DNA from: Acidimicrobiia bacterium
Lineage (GTDB): Bacteria > Actinomycetota > Acidimicrobiia > Acidimicrobiales > Bin134
Reading direction: 5' to 3'
Assembly: GCA_022822905.1 (NCBI GenBank)
Contig: JAJDYE010000034.1
Span: 1 to 34,536 of the forward strand
DNA: 34,536 bases
Shown: piece after piece, positions 24,179-31,642 of the stretch
How the letters are laid out: each line of letters begins with the position of its first letter
Numbering within the stretch: position 1 is the first letter of the stretch
Notes under the pieces: model-generated
Database searches by the model: none
Told to the model about the DNA's origin: nothing
Seen by the model: the letters and a program-made list of their open reading frames with translations, nothing else
Position numbers and translations under genes: made by a program

Positions 24179-26041
24179 CTACTCCTCGGTGATCTGCACC
24201 AGGAAATGGGCGCTGCCGCAGGCCGGATCCAGCACGGCGAAGTCGAACAGGTCGCGGGCGGCCTGGGCGGGATCGGTGTTGATCGTCTCGCGCACCTGCT
24301 CCAGGTGCTGCTGGAAGGCGGGCCGCACCGTGTGGCGCACCAGGTGCTCGACCAGCGTGGCCGGTGTGTAGTACACCCCGCTTTCCTTGCGACCCCCCTC
24401 GTTGGTGAGCCACAGCAGCGACCCGGCGGCAACTGTGGATGGACTGTTGTCATCAGTCTGGCCCTTGGGCTGTTCGGCGGCGTCTGATCGGCCCTGAACG
24501 GGCACAAAGCGGTCGTTGCCGGGGTCGTAGCGCAGCGGGCGGTCGGCCACCGACAGTCGCAGGCTGAGCAGGGCCTCGTAGATGTGGCCCAGATGCCCCA
24601 CCTCCAGCGACGAGTAGTCGATGCCGTGCCCGGTGGCCGCGTCTCGCCCCACCGCCCGCAGCAGGCGCCCGAAGTGGGGGTCGGCCAGCTCCATGCGCTC
24701 CAGCACCTCTGCGCCCTCGAAGTCGGCGGCGGCGAACAGCGCGCCGTTGTAGGCGGGCACGCCCCAGGCCGGGTTCCCTTCGCGCAGGGCCTTCACCAGT
24801 ATTTGGAAGCCCTCCCACAGGGCGGTGGACTTGAGGCTCAACCGGGGTCCGGTGCTGTGGGCCTCGGCCGCAAGCTGGGTGAGCGAGTGGCGCCGGTAGG
24901 TCTCGTTGTCCACCGGCAGAAAGCGCGAGCTCTCGGCGTACAGCACGAACAGCAGCCGGAACAGCAGCGTCAACGCAGCCCGCTCCAGCTCCAGGCGCTG
25001 GCGGTCGTCGGCGGGGTTGAGCCCGGCCTGTTTGGCCCAGTGGTCGAGCCCCTCGGCCAGGGCGGGCAGGGCCTCTTGGCGGATGGTGTGGTCGAGCCGC
25101 TTGCGCAGCTCAGCCCCGAAGTCCCGGGCCTCGGCTTGGAGCTGGGCCAGGCCGCCGTGGGCCAGGTAACGGGGCGACAGCAGGGCCAGGTAGGGGTGCT
25201 CGGCCTCGTCCAGCAGGTCGGCGTCGAGGTCGAGCCATTCGCCGGTGGTGGCCGACGGGTCGCAGTCGAACAGCCGGTAGCGGTTGCGGCAGGCCATGAT
25301 GCCGTAGCGGACGCCGTGGCGACGGCAGTCCGACGCCAAGAGCCCCTCGGCGGGGCGGCCCATGTCGTCGACGCGCACAAAGTGCTCGGGGCTCTTCCAC
25401 GGGTGGACCATGGCCACCGGCCGGCCGTCGAACCGGGCCAGGTAGCCGCGGTGGTCGAGCCTCTCTATCTCGTAGCCCATCTGTTTGAGCAGGGTCTGCC
25501 AGTGGCCGATGAAGTCCACTTGTCCGGTGATCCTCTCCGCCTCAGCCCAGCGCCCGGGGTGGTCGCGCAGGCGGGCCTCCAGCGTGTGGTGGGTGAGCAG
25601 GCCGTGGACCACCTTGCCCCGACCGGCCAGCCGGATGACCTCGCCGGCCAGGTGGCGGACGGCGTCGTAGCTGGGCATATCGGCGGTGGCCTCGATGGCA
25701 GTCGAGAGTTTGGCGCAGTCCACCGAGCGAATGGGTTCGTCGTAGGTGCGGGGGCCGAGGGAGCGGACGCTGTCGGGATGCTCGGGATCGTCGATTACCA
25801 GCAGATAGCGGAAGTCCATCCTGTCGGCGTGCTCCCGCCAGCGGGCCCGCAGGCTGCGCTCGCCGGGCTTCTCGGCGATGGCCACCTCGATCTTGTTGAC
25901 CCGCACCGACCGCTTGATGCCGGGGCGATTGGGCATCTCCCGGGCAATGCCGAGGCCCATCAGCCGGTTGAGCAGATCGTCGGCATTCACCGATCTCAAC
26001 TGTACGCGGCGCTTTGCAGCGAAGGCGGTGTTTGCAGGCAT
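24179..26041 (-). CDS. DNA adenine methyltransferase, N-terminal part (ends at in-frame amber)
   Basis: 620 residues from the ATG at 26041, with GGGAAG just upstream. The N-terminal region is a large helical/recognition domain. GHIYEALLSLRL, then GVYYTPATLVEHLVRHTV and FAVLDPACGSAHFLV (Asp605 to Val615), are the X and I motifs that bind S-adenosylmethionine; the usual GSG is GSA here. Six residues later TAG (24179-24181) interrupts ITEE-stop-ADQTVAFLAEHPLPVVREALN. The reading frame and the protein family continue without a gap into the C-terminal part; restored, the enzyme would have about 1328 residues, the size of DISARM DrmMI. It is the first gene of the operon with the PLD-SNF2 helicase. 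Confidence 0.78.
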   Translation of the reverse strand: MPANTAFAAKRRVQLRSVNADDLLNRLMGLGIAREMPNRPGIKRSVRVNKIEVAIAEKPGERSLRARWREHADRMDFRYLLVIDDPEHPDSVRSLGPRTYDEPIRSVDCAKLSTAIEATADMPSYDAVRHLAGEVIRLAGRGKVVHGLLTHHTLEARLRDHPGRWAEAERITGQVDFIGHWQTLLKQMGYEIERLDHRGYLARFDGRPVAMVHPWKSPEHFVRVDDMGRPAEGLLASDCRRHGVRYGIMACRNRYRLFDCDPSATTGEWLDLDADLLDEAEHPYLALLSPRYLAHGGLAQLQAEARDFGAELRKRLDHTIRQEALPALAEGLDHWAKQAGLNPADDRQRLELERAALTLLFRLLFVLYAESSRFLPVDNETYRRHSLTQLAAEAHSTGPRLSLKSTALWEGFQILVKALREGNPAWGVPAYNGALFAAADFEGAEVLERMELADPHFGRLLRAVGRDAATGHGIDYSSLEVGHLGHIYEALLSLRLSVADRPLRYDPGNDRFVPVQGRSDAAEQPKGQTDDNSPSTVAAGSLLWLTNEGGRKESGVYYTPATLVEHLVRHTVRPAFQQHLEQVRETINTDPAQAARDLFDFAVLDPACGSAHFLVQITEE

Positions 26042-26079
26042 GGCTTCCCGCTTTCGACTCTGTTCGTTGGGGGGAAGCC
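26042..26079 (-). promoter_or_regulatory. 5'-leader hairpin covering the methyltransferase ribosome-binding site
   Basis: Arms GGCTTCCC (26042-26049) and GGGAAGCC (26072-26079) form a perfect 8-bp inverted repeat with a 22-bp loop. On the minus-strand transcript the 3' arm is GGGAAGCC directly before AUG, so the hairpin would bury the only Shine-Dalgarno-like sequence. The 5' arm lies at the predicted transcription start, so it could also be a DNA operator. Confidence 0.55.
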
Positions 26080-26086
26080 AAGGAGC

Positions 26087-26115
26087 AATATAGAGGGGTG
26101 AGCAAGCCCTTTCAA
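26087..26115 (-). promoter_or_regulatory. Promoter of the methyltransferase-helicase operon
   Basis: TTGAAA (26110-26115) and TATATT (26087-26092) on the minus strand are spaced by 17 bp, close to the sigma-70 consensus. The predicted start near 26080 is about 40 bp before the methyltransferase ATG. It lies between the end of the mttB-like operon and the defence operon, giving the latter its own transcription. Confidence 0.65.
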
Positions 26116-26181
26116 CGGCCTTTCGCAGCAGATTGTCGAATGGGGGAGTGAGGTTTCAGGGGTCTGCCGCTGGGGGTCGGC

Positions 26182-27717
26182 TCAGCTTGACTCGCTGGTG
26201 ATCTCGGCTTTGCGGCGGGAGATGAAATCTTGCAGTTCGGCGTTGATGGCGTCGTCGATGGGGGGTGGCTGGTAGTCGGCCAGCAGTTCTTTCCAGCGGG
26301 TGTTGGCCCGCTGGGCGGCGGTGAGGGAGCCCTCCTCGGACCACTGCTCGTAGCTGTTGTTGTCGGCCACCTCAGAGCGCCAGAAGGCGGTCTCGAAGTT
26401 GGCCAGGGTGTGGGCGTTGCCCAAGAAGTGGTCGCCGTGGGTGTTGGTGCGAAACGCCTCTATGGCCTGGCCGTTGTCGCTCAGGTCCACCCCCCGGGCG
26501 TGGACCTCCATGGCGCCGAGTTGGTCGGCGTCCATGATGAGCTTCTCGTAGCCCAGGGTCAGGCCCCCTTCCAGCCACCCCGCCGCGTGGAGTACGAAGT
26601 TGACCCCGGCCTGCACGGTGGGCAGCAGCGTCTGGGCCGACTCGTAGGCCGCCTGGGCATCGGCGGCCTTGGAGGCGGTGAGCTGGCCGCCGGAGCGGAA
26701 CGGCACCCCGCAACGGCGGGCCAGCGCAGCCATCACGAAGATGGCCTGGGCGGCCTCGGGGGTGCCGAACGTGGGAGCGCCGGTGGCCATCGACATCGAC
26801 GAGGCGAACGTGCCGAAGACAACGGGCGATCCCGGCCGCACCAGTTGCAGGTAGGCCATGCCCGACAGGGCCTCGGCCAGGGCTTGGGCGCACAGGCCGG
26901 CCACCGTCACCGGCGACATCGCCCCGGCCAGGATGAACGGGCTGATGATGCTGGCCTGGTTGGCCCGGGCATAGGTGGTGGCCGCTCCCAGCATGGTGGC
27001 GTCCCAGCGCATGGGGGAGGAGGCGTTGATCAGCGAGGTCATCACCGTGCGGTCGGCCAGATCGCCGCCGAAGGCGATGCGGGCCAGCTCCACCGAGTCG
27101 GCGGCGCGGGCCGCGCTGGTCACCGAGCCCATGAAGGGCTTGTCGCTGTAGCGGAGGTGGGCGTACACCATGTCGAGGTGGCGCACCTCCACCGGCACGT
27201 CCACCGGTTCGCAAACTGTGCCGCCGCTGTGGTGCAGGTGGGGGAGGCGGTAGGCCAGCTTCACAACATTCTCGAAGTCGGCCAGGGTGGCGTAGCGCCG
27301 TCCCTGGTCCAGGTCGGTGACGAACGGCGAGCCGTAGTTGGGGACGAAAACGGTGGTGTTGCCGCCGATGCTCACGCTGCGCTCGGGGTTGCGGGCGTGC
27401 TGGGTGTAGGTGGCGGGGGCGCTCTGAGTCACGATTTGGCGGCACAGCCCCCGGGGGAACCGCACCAGCTCGCCGTCCACATCGGCGCCCGCATCCCGCC
27501 ACAGGTCCAGGGCTTCGGGGAAGTCCTGGAAGGCGACGCCCACCTCGGCCAGGATCGTCTCGGCGTTCTCCTCGATCTGAGCCAGGCCGGCCTCGTCGAT
27601 GATCTCCACCGGCGGAAGGCGCCGCTCCAGCACGGGGGCGGCCAAAACCTGGCTGGCCGCCCGGGCTGCCTGGCGGCCGGCTCGACCGCCGCCCCGCCTT
27701 CCTTGTCGCTCGCTCAT
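26182..27717 (-). CDS. MttB-family corrinoid methyltransferase (non-pyrrolysine)
   Basis: A 511-residue protein of the trimethylamine methyltransferase (MttB) superfamily: VEIIDEAGLAQIEENAETILAEVGVAF near the start, SVSIGGNTTVFVPNYGSPFVTDLDQGRRYATLADFENVVKL, LINASSPMRWDATMLGAATTYARANQASIISPFILAGAMSPVTVAGLCAQALAEAL, and GAPTFGTPEAAQAIFVMAALARRCGVPFRSGGQLTASK. The frame is open to its TGA, with no internal TAG, so it lacks the pyrrolysine of true MttB. Non-pyrrolysine relatives such as MtgB demethylate glycine betaine or other quaternary amines onto a corrinoid protein. The Arg/Gly/Ala-rich first 30 residues are an extension. It is the last gene of the operon and overlaps the activator gene by 4 bp. 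The substrate is inferred. Confidence 0.85.
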   Translation of the reverse strand: MSERQGRRGGGRAGRQAARAASQVLAAPVLERRLPPVEIIDEAGLAQIEENAETILAEVGVAFQDFPEALDLWRDAGADVDGELVRFPRGLCRQIVTQSAPATYTQHARNPERSVSIGGNTTVFVPNYGSPFVTDLDQGRRYATLADFENVVKLAYRLPHLHHSGGTVCEPVDVPVEVRHLDMVYAHLRYSDKPFMGSVTSAARAADSVELARIAFGGDLADRTVMTSLINASSPMRWDATMLGAATTYARANQASIISPFILAGAMSPVTVAGLCAQALAEALSGMAYLQLVRPGSPVVFGTFASSMSMATGAPTFGTPEAAQAIFVMAALARRCGVPFRSGGQLTASKAADAQAAYESAQTLLPTVQAGVNFVLHAAGWLEGGLTLGYEKLIMDADQLGAMEVHARGVDLSDNGQAIEAFRTNTHGDHFLGNAHTLANFETAFWRSEVADNNSYEQWSEEGSLTAAQRANTRWKELLADYQPPPIDDAINAELQDFISRRKAEITSESS

Positions 27718-29783
27718 CGCTGCTCCTGCATTTCCCTTCGCGCTCTGCCCGCGCGCCGCCGCTTCGCTCCGGCAGTCTCGCTATCGGTTGTGGTCCTCGG
27801 GGGCAAATCCACCACATTTTCAAGGTGGGGGGTGGGGGCGGTCTCATGAGGCAGCGACATGGCGGCCACGAACAACTCCTGGAAACGGGCCTCGGTGGCG
27901 GTCTCGATCTTGACCACCTCCCGGGCGGCGTGCTCGGTCTCGGCCCGCTGTGATCCCGAAACCAGCATCCGGGCCGCGCCCGCCCCCGAAGCGTTACCCA
28001 CCCCTTTGACCCCCTCTACCGGCCCGTCGGGCACCAAACCCAGCACCATGGCGTGAACCGGACTGATGTGGGCACCGAACGCTCCGGCCAACCTCACATC
28101 GGCCACCTCGGCGATCCCGGCGTGCTCGAAGAGCAGGTCGATGCCAGCCCGTAGCGCGGCCTTGGCCAACTGAACTGCTCGCACGTCGTTTTGGGTCACC
28201 AATAGCGGTACCGGCTGGATTTGAAGCACATAAGAAAACGTACGACCGTCGGCGATGATGCGGGGGCTGCGCTCGGCCAACTCACCGCCGATGACACCTC
28301 GGTGGTCGATGATCCCGACGAGGAACATCTCCGCAATCACCTCGATGATTCCCGAACCGCACAGCCCGGACACCTCCAGAGAGCCCAACGCGTCTTCAAA
28401 GCCGGGGTCGTCGGACCACAGGTCGCAGCCGATCACCTTGAAGCGGGGCTCCAGCGTGGCGGGGTCGATCCGCACTCCTTCGATTGCCCCGGCGGTGGCC
28501 CGCTGCCCGCAGCTGATCTGGGCGCCTTCGAATGCGGGCCCGGTAGGACTCGACGCCGCCCATACTTTCTGGCCGTCGCCCAGCACGATCTCGGCATTGG
28601 TTCCCACGTCCACCAATAGCTGAGGGCGGGGGGATCGGTGCGGCCCTTCGGCCAGCAGGGCCGCCGCCGCGTCGGCGCCCACATGGCCGGCGATACACGG
28701 CCCCACATAAAGGGATGCGCCGGGCAGGTCCACGCCGATGTCGCTGGAATTGGCCCACACCCCGTCGCGCACGGCCAATGTGAACGGGGCTGCGCCCAGC
28801 GGGGTGGGGTCGATGCCCAGCACCAGGTGGTGCATGATCGGATTTCCCACCACCACGAGATCGCAGACGTCGGTTCGGTCGATGGCCGCGGCCTCACAGA
28901 GCTCGCCGATCACGTTGTCGATGGCCGACCGCACCGCCGTGGTCAGCTCGGCGGTGCCGCCGGGGTTCAACATGGCGTAGGACACCCGGCTCATCAGGTC
29001 CTCGCCGAAACGGATCTGCGGGTTCATGCGCCCTGCGGTGGCAGCCACCTCACCAGTGGCCAAATCCAGTAGGTAGCCGGCCACGGTGGTCGAGCCCACA
29101 TCCACTGCCACGCCAAATTCCGCATCGGAATACCCCGGTCGCACCGTGAGCACCCGCCGCTCGACCACTTCGCCGTCTTCGGCATGTGTTGAGTACTGCC
29201 GTCGGGTGTGGACCACGGCGGTGACCGCCCCGTTCCCCTGTGCGATCGCCGAAGACAAGGCGGGCAGTGCTGAAGCGGGAACTTCAACGCCGGACAGGTC
29301 CCAGTCGTCGTCCAAAGCGCCGACCAGCCGTTCGGCATCGGAGATCTCGTCGCCCAGCACGGCGATGGGCAGTTCCAGATAGTGGAGGGTCACCACCGGG
29401 TCGAGGGTGATCTCGCCCAGATCGACCGCCTTTCGCACCACCGGGCTGTGTACTTGGCTCTGGGGCGGGACGTCGATCACAACGTCGCCCAGCACGGCGG
29501 CCTGACAGCTCAGCCGATGGCCTGCTTCCAGCGGGCGGCGCCCTCGGTAGTCGAGCTCGGTGGGCCCGGGCGCCGACAGGGCGTCGTCAGTGCTCGTCAG
29601 CCCCCACTTGGCGAACTGGCCCGTGCTGGGGGATACCTGGCAGCGGCCGCAGAGCCCTCGGCCCCCGCACACCGAGTCGATGTCCACCCCGGCGGTGCGA
29701 GCCGCGTCCAGCACCGTCGACCCCTCGGCGGCGGATGCCTCGATGCCGCTGGGGGTGAACACCACGCGGTGCTCAGAGCTCAT
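27714..29783 (-). CDS. RACo-like corrinoid activation protein ([2Fe-2S] plus ASKHA ATPase)
   Basis: A 689-residue protein from the ATG at 29783 (MSSEHRVVFTPSGIEASA). The N-terminal plant-type ferredoxin domain has CGGRGLCGRC (Cys39, 45, 48) and a fourth Cys at 93 (RLSCQ). The C-terminal ASKHA ATPase region starts at GVAVDVGSTTVAGYLLDL, then VVVGNPIMHHLVLGI, LLVDVGTNAEIVLGDG and LSGAFGAHI-like LAGAFGAHISP. RACo and RamA proteins use ATP to reduce inactive Co(II) cobalamin on the corrinoid protein to Co(I). Its ends overlap both neighbours by 4 bp. The last 40 residues are basic and low in complexity. Confidence 0.85.
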   Translation of the reverse strand: MSSEHRVVFTPSGIEASAAEGSTVLDAARTAGVDIDSVCGGRGLCGRCQVSPSTGQFAKWGLTSTDDALSAPGPTELDYRGRRPLEAGHRLSCQAAVLGDVVIDVPPQSQVHSPVVRKAVDLGEITLDPVVTLHYLELPIAVLGDEISDAERLVGALDDDWDLSGVEVPASALPALSSAIAQGNGAVTAVVHTRRQYSTHAEDGEVVERRVLTVRPGYSDAEFGVAVDVGSTTVAGYLLDLATGEVAATAGRMNPQIRFGEDLMSRVSYAMLNPGGTAELTTAVRSAIDNVIGELCEAAAIDRTDVCDLVVVGNPIMHHLVLGIDPTPLGAAPFTLAVRDGVWANSSDIGVDLPGASLYVGPCIAGHVGADAAAALLAEGPHRSPRPQLLVDVGTNAEIVLGDGQKVWAASSPTGPAFEGAQISCGQRATAGAIEGVRIDPATLEPRFKVIGCDLWSDDPGFEDALGSLEVSGLCGSGIIEVIAEMFLVGIIDHRGVIGGELAERSPRIIADGRTFSYVLQIQPVPLLVTQNDVRAVQLAKAALRAGIDLLFEHAGIAEVADVRLAGAFGAHISPVHAMVLGLVPDGPVEGVKGVGNASGAGAARMLVSGSQRAETEHAAREVVKIETATEARFQELFVAAMSLPHETAPTPHLENVVDLPPRTTTDSETAGAKRRRAGRARREMQEQR

Positions 29784-30682
29784 ACTGCGGCCCGGCGACG
29801 TCCTCCTCGACGGCGGGCCGCCCCCTCCCCGGCCGCGGTCGGGTCCCGGTTCTCGGCGATCCACGCCATGCAGTCCTTATCGTGCCCGGCCAGCACGTCG
29901 GCGGCCATCACCGCCTGCTTCACCTCGGCGTGCAAGGGATTCATGATGGCTGAAGTCATCCCGGCACCGATGGCCATGGCCAAGAACGTGCCGGTGATCG
30001 CGTGGCGGTTGGGCAGGCCGAAGCTCACATTGCTGGCCCCACAGGTGGTGTTCACCCCGAGCTCTTCCCGGATACGCCGAACCAGGCGGAACACCTGCTG
30101 GCCCGCGGTGCCCATGGCCCCGATGGGCATGACCAGTGGGTCCACCACCACATCTGAGCGGGGGATGCCGTGGTCGGAGGCCCGCTCGACAATCTTGCGG
30201 GCCACTTTGAAGCGGACGTCGGGATCTTCGCTGATGCCGGTCTCGTCGTTGGAGATGGCCACCACCGCGGCGCTGTGGCGGGCCACCAGGGGAAGCACCC
30301 GCTCCAGCACTTCTTCCTCGCCGGTGACCGAGTTGATCAGCGGCTTGCCGTCGTACACCGCGATGCCCGCCTCCAGCGCCTCGATGATCGACGAGTCGAT
30401 GGACAGGGGCACGTCGGTCACCGACTGCACCAGCTTGATGGCCCGGGCCAGCAGCGCGGGCTCGTCGGCCAGCGGGATGCCGGCGTTCACGTCCAGCATG
30501 TGGGCGCCGGCGGCCACTTGGGCCAAGGCGTCGGCCTCCACCCGGCTGAAGTCTCCGACCTTCATCTCCTCGGTCAGCAGTTTGCGCCCAGTGGGATTGA
30601 TCCGCTCGCCGATCATCACGAAGGGGCGGTCGAAGCCGATCACCACCTCTTTTGTCGCCGAGCTGAGCACGGTTTCGGTCAC
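29780..30682 (-). CDS. Methyltetrahydrofolate:corrinoid methyltransferase (pterin-binding, MtgA/MtvA-like)
   Basis: A 300-residue DHPS-fold protein starting at a GTG within a GTGA overlap. Signatures include FVMIGERINPTGRKLL (pterin-binding N-terminus), AAGAHMLDVNAGIP, PLSIDSSIIEALEAGI, PLINSVTGEEE, DVVVDPLVMPIGA and NTTCGASNVSFGLPNR, the set shared by AcsE, MtgA and the MetH pterin domain. It moves the methyl group between the corrinoid protein and tetrahydrofolate, here probably toward THF during methylated-amine breakdown. The Arg-rich C-terminal 15 residues are an oddity. It sits between the virulence-factor-family protein and the RACo-like activator, with 4-bp overlaps on both sides. Confidence 0.85.
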   Translation of the reverse strand: MTETVLSSATKEVVIGFDRPFVMIGERINPTGRKLLTEEMKVGDFSRVEADALAQVAAGAHMLDVNAGIPLADEPALLARAIKLVQSVTDVPLSIDSSIIEALEAGIAVYDGKPLINSVTGEEEVLERVLPLVARHSAAVVAISNDETGISEDPDVRFKVARKIVERASDHGIPRSDVVVDPLVMPIGAMGTAGQQVFRLVRRIREELGVNTTCGASNVSFGLPNRHAITGTFLAMAIGAGMTSAIMNPLHAEVKQAVMAADVLAGHDKDCMAWIAENRDPTAAGEGAARRRGGRRRAAV

Positions 30683-31035
30683 GTTGTCGCCTCCTGGGGA
30701 CTCACGGTTGCATTGTCCGGGTCCCAGCCCCCGGTGGCTACGAATTCTTTGAGGCGCTCCCGCGGGAAGGCGGCCTCGAGTTCCTCAGCGGCCCGCAAGG
30801 CGGCACCCTCGGGATCATTGGGATCGCCCGGGATCACCTTGCGGCGCCACTCGCCCACATATTGTGAAGCCTGGGTCTTGCCGGCCACCATGGCGGCTTC
30901 GTCAATGGCCCTTTGGAAGCGGCGGGGGAGGATGCGCTGGATTTTTGAGGATCCCGAGCCGGCGTTCACCTGAGCGGGGATGTCCCGCCAACAGATCACC
31001 ACTAGGTTGCCGTTACTCCCCCGCCGCCGACTCAC
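30679..31035 (-). CDS. Virulence-factor-family small protein of the methyltransferase operon
   Basis: 118 residues from a GTG at 31035 within a GTGA overlap. The core NLVVICWRDIPAQVNAGSG, then KIQRILPRRFQRAIDEAAMVAG and QYVGEWRRKVIPGDPNDPEGAALRAAEELEAAFP, resembles the small family named virulence factor. Despite that name the family is, to my recollection, found in bacterial clusters with MttB-like enzymes, DUF1638 and RACo-like proteins. The role is unknown. The conserved cluster and tight overlaps suggest a subunit or helper in corrinoid methyl transfer. Confidence 0.7.
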   Translation of the reverse strand: MSRRRGSNGNLVVICWRDIPAQVNAGSGSSKIQRILPRRFQRAIDEAAMVAGKTQASQYVGEWRRKVIPGDPNDPEGAALRAAEELEAAFPRERLKEFVATGGWDPDNATVSPQEATT

Positions 31036-31640
31036 GCGGCTCGCTCCCGGATCTCTACCAGCGCATCGACCAAACCTCCGTAACCGGTGACCACCTTCTC
31101 GAAGCGCAGCCCCAGACGGTCGGCCGCTTGTTTGGCCAATCGGTCCAGTTCGGGGTCGTGCTCCTGTGACAGGTACACCAGCCGGGTGTAGTTCTTGAAA
31201 TAGACGTCTTGAAGTTCGGGGTGGTCGAGGATGCCCAGCCCCTCCAGAATCAGGCGCTCGAAATGCCGCACCAGATAGTCGGTGAGGTACAGCGTTCCCA
31301 GCTCCTCCTCTTGGAGATGGGTAAAGCCCTCGGTCCCGGCATACAGCTCATAGCAGTGGGGGCCAGGGAGGCGCTCCACCCCTTCTTCTCGGCACACCTT
31401 GTCGAGCAGGCCCCCGGTGCCGCAGTCGGCGTAGCCCACCAGGATGGTCTGGTAGCGGCCACGGGCGGCCCGCACCCGATCCCGCACCGCCTCGGGGATC
31501 AGCTCCGGGCGGTTGTGCAGCTTGGCCGGCAGGCACTCAAGGTCGATGGCAGGGCCGCCGCCCTCGTTCTCGAGGGCCGAGATGAGGTGGCGCAGCTCTT
31601 TGGCCAGCGCCCCGCAGGCCACCACGAGCACCCTGGACAT
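31032..31640 (-). CDS. DUF1638 protein
   Basis: 202 residues from the ATG at 31640 (MSRVLVVACGALAKELRHL), 2 bp after the corrinoid gene stop. The DUF1638 pattern is clear: VACGAL, LHNRPELIPEAVRDRV, ILVGYADCGTGGLLD and LPGPHCYELYAG. The conserved Cys and His residues (ADCGTGG, GPHCYE) suggest a metal or cofactor site. The family has no established biochemical role in my knowledge and recurs with corrinoid methyltransferase genes, perhaps in cobalamin or methyl-carrier handling. It overlaps the next gene by 4 bp. Confidence 0.78.
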   Translation of the reverse strand: MSRVLVVACGALAKELRHLISALENEGGGPAIDLECLPAKLHNRPELIPEAVRDRVRAARGRYQTILVGYADCGTGGLLDKVCREEGVERLPGPHCYELYAGTEGFTHLQEEELGTLYLTDYLVRHFERLILEGLGILDHPELQDVYFKNYTRLVYLSQEHDPELDRLAKQAADRLGLRFEKVVTGYGGLVDALVEIRERAA

Positions 31641-31642
31641 GG

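Noticed and set aside
18897..26041. A complete DISARM or BREX system
   Set aside because: DrmA, DrmB, PglZ and BrxC/BrxL-like genes are absent from the window; only the methylase and a PLD-SNF2 protein are present.
24584..26101. Plus-strand frame of 505 codons opposite the methyltransferase
   Set aside because: Shadow frame; the minus strand carries recognisable methyltransferase motifs.
26182..27717. Pyrrolysine in the MttB-family protein
   Set aside because: True MttB has an in-frame TAG, but this frame is open over 511 codons without one and no pyl genes are visible. It belongs with the non-pyrrolysine relatives.
26230..27849. Plus-strand frame of 539 codons opposite the MttB-like gene
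   Set aside because: Shadow frame of Gly/His/Val-rich composition with no family signal.
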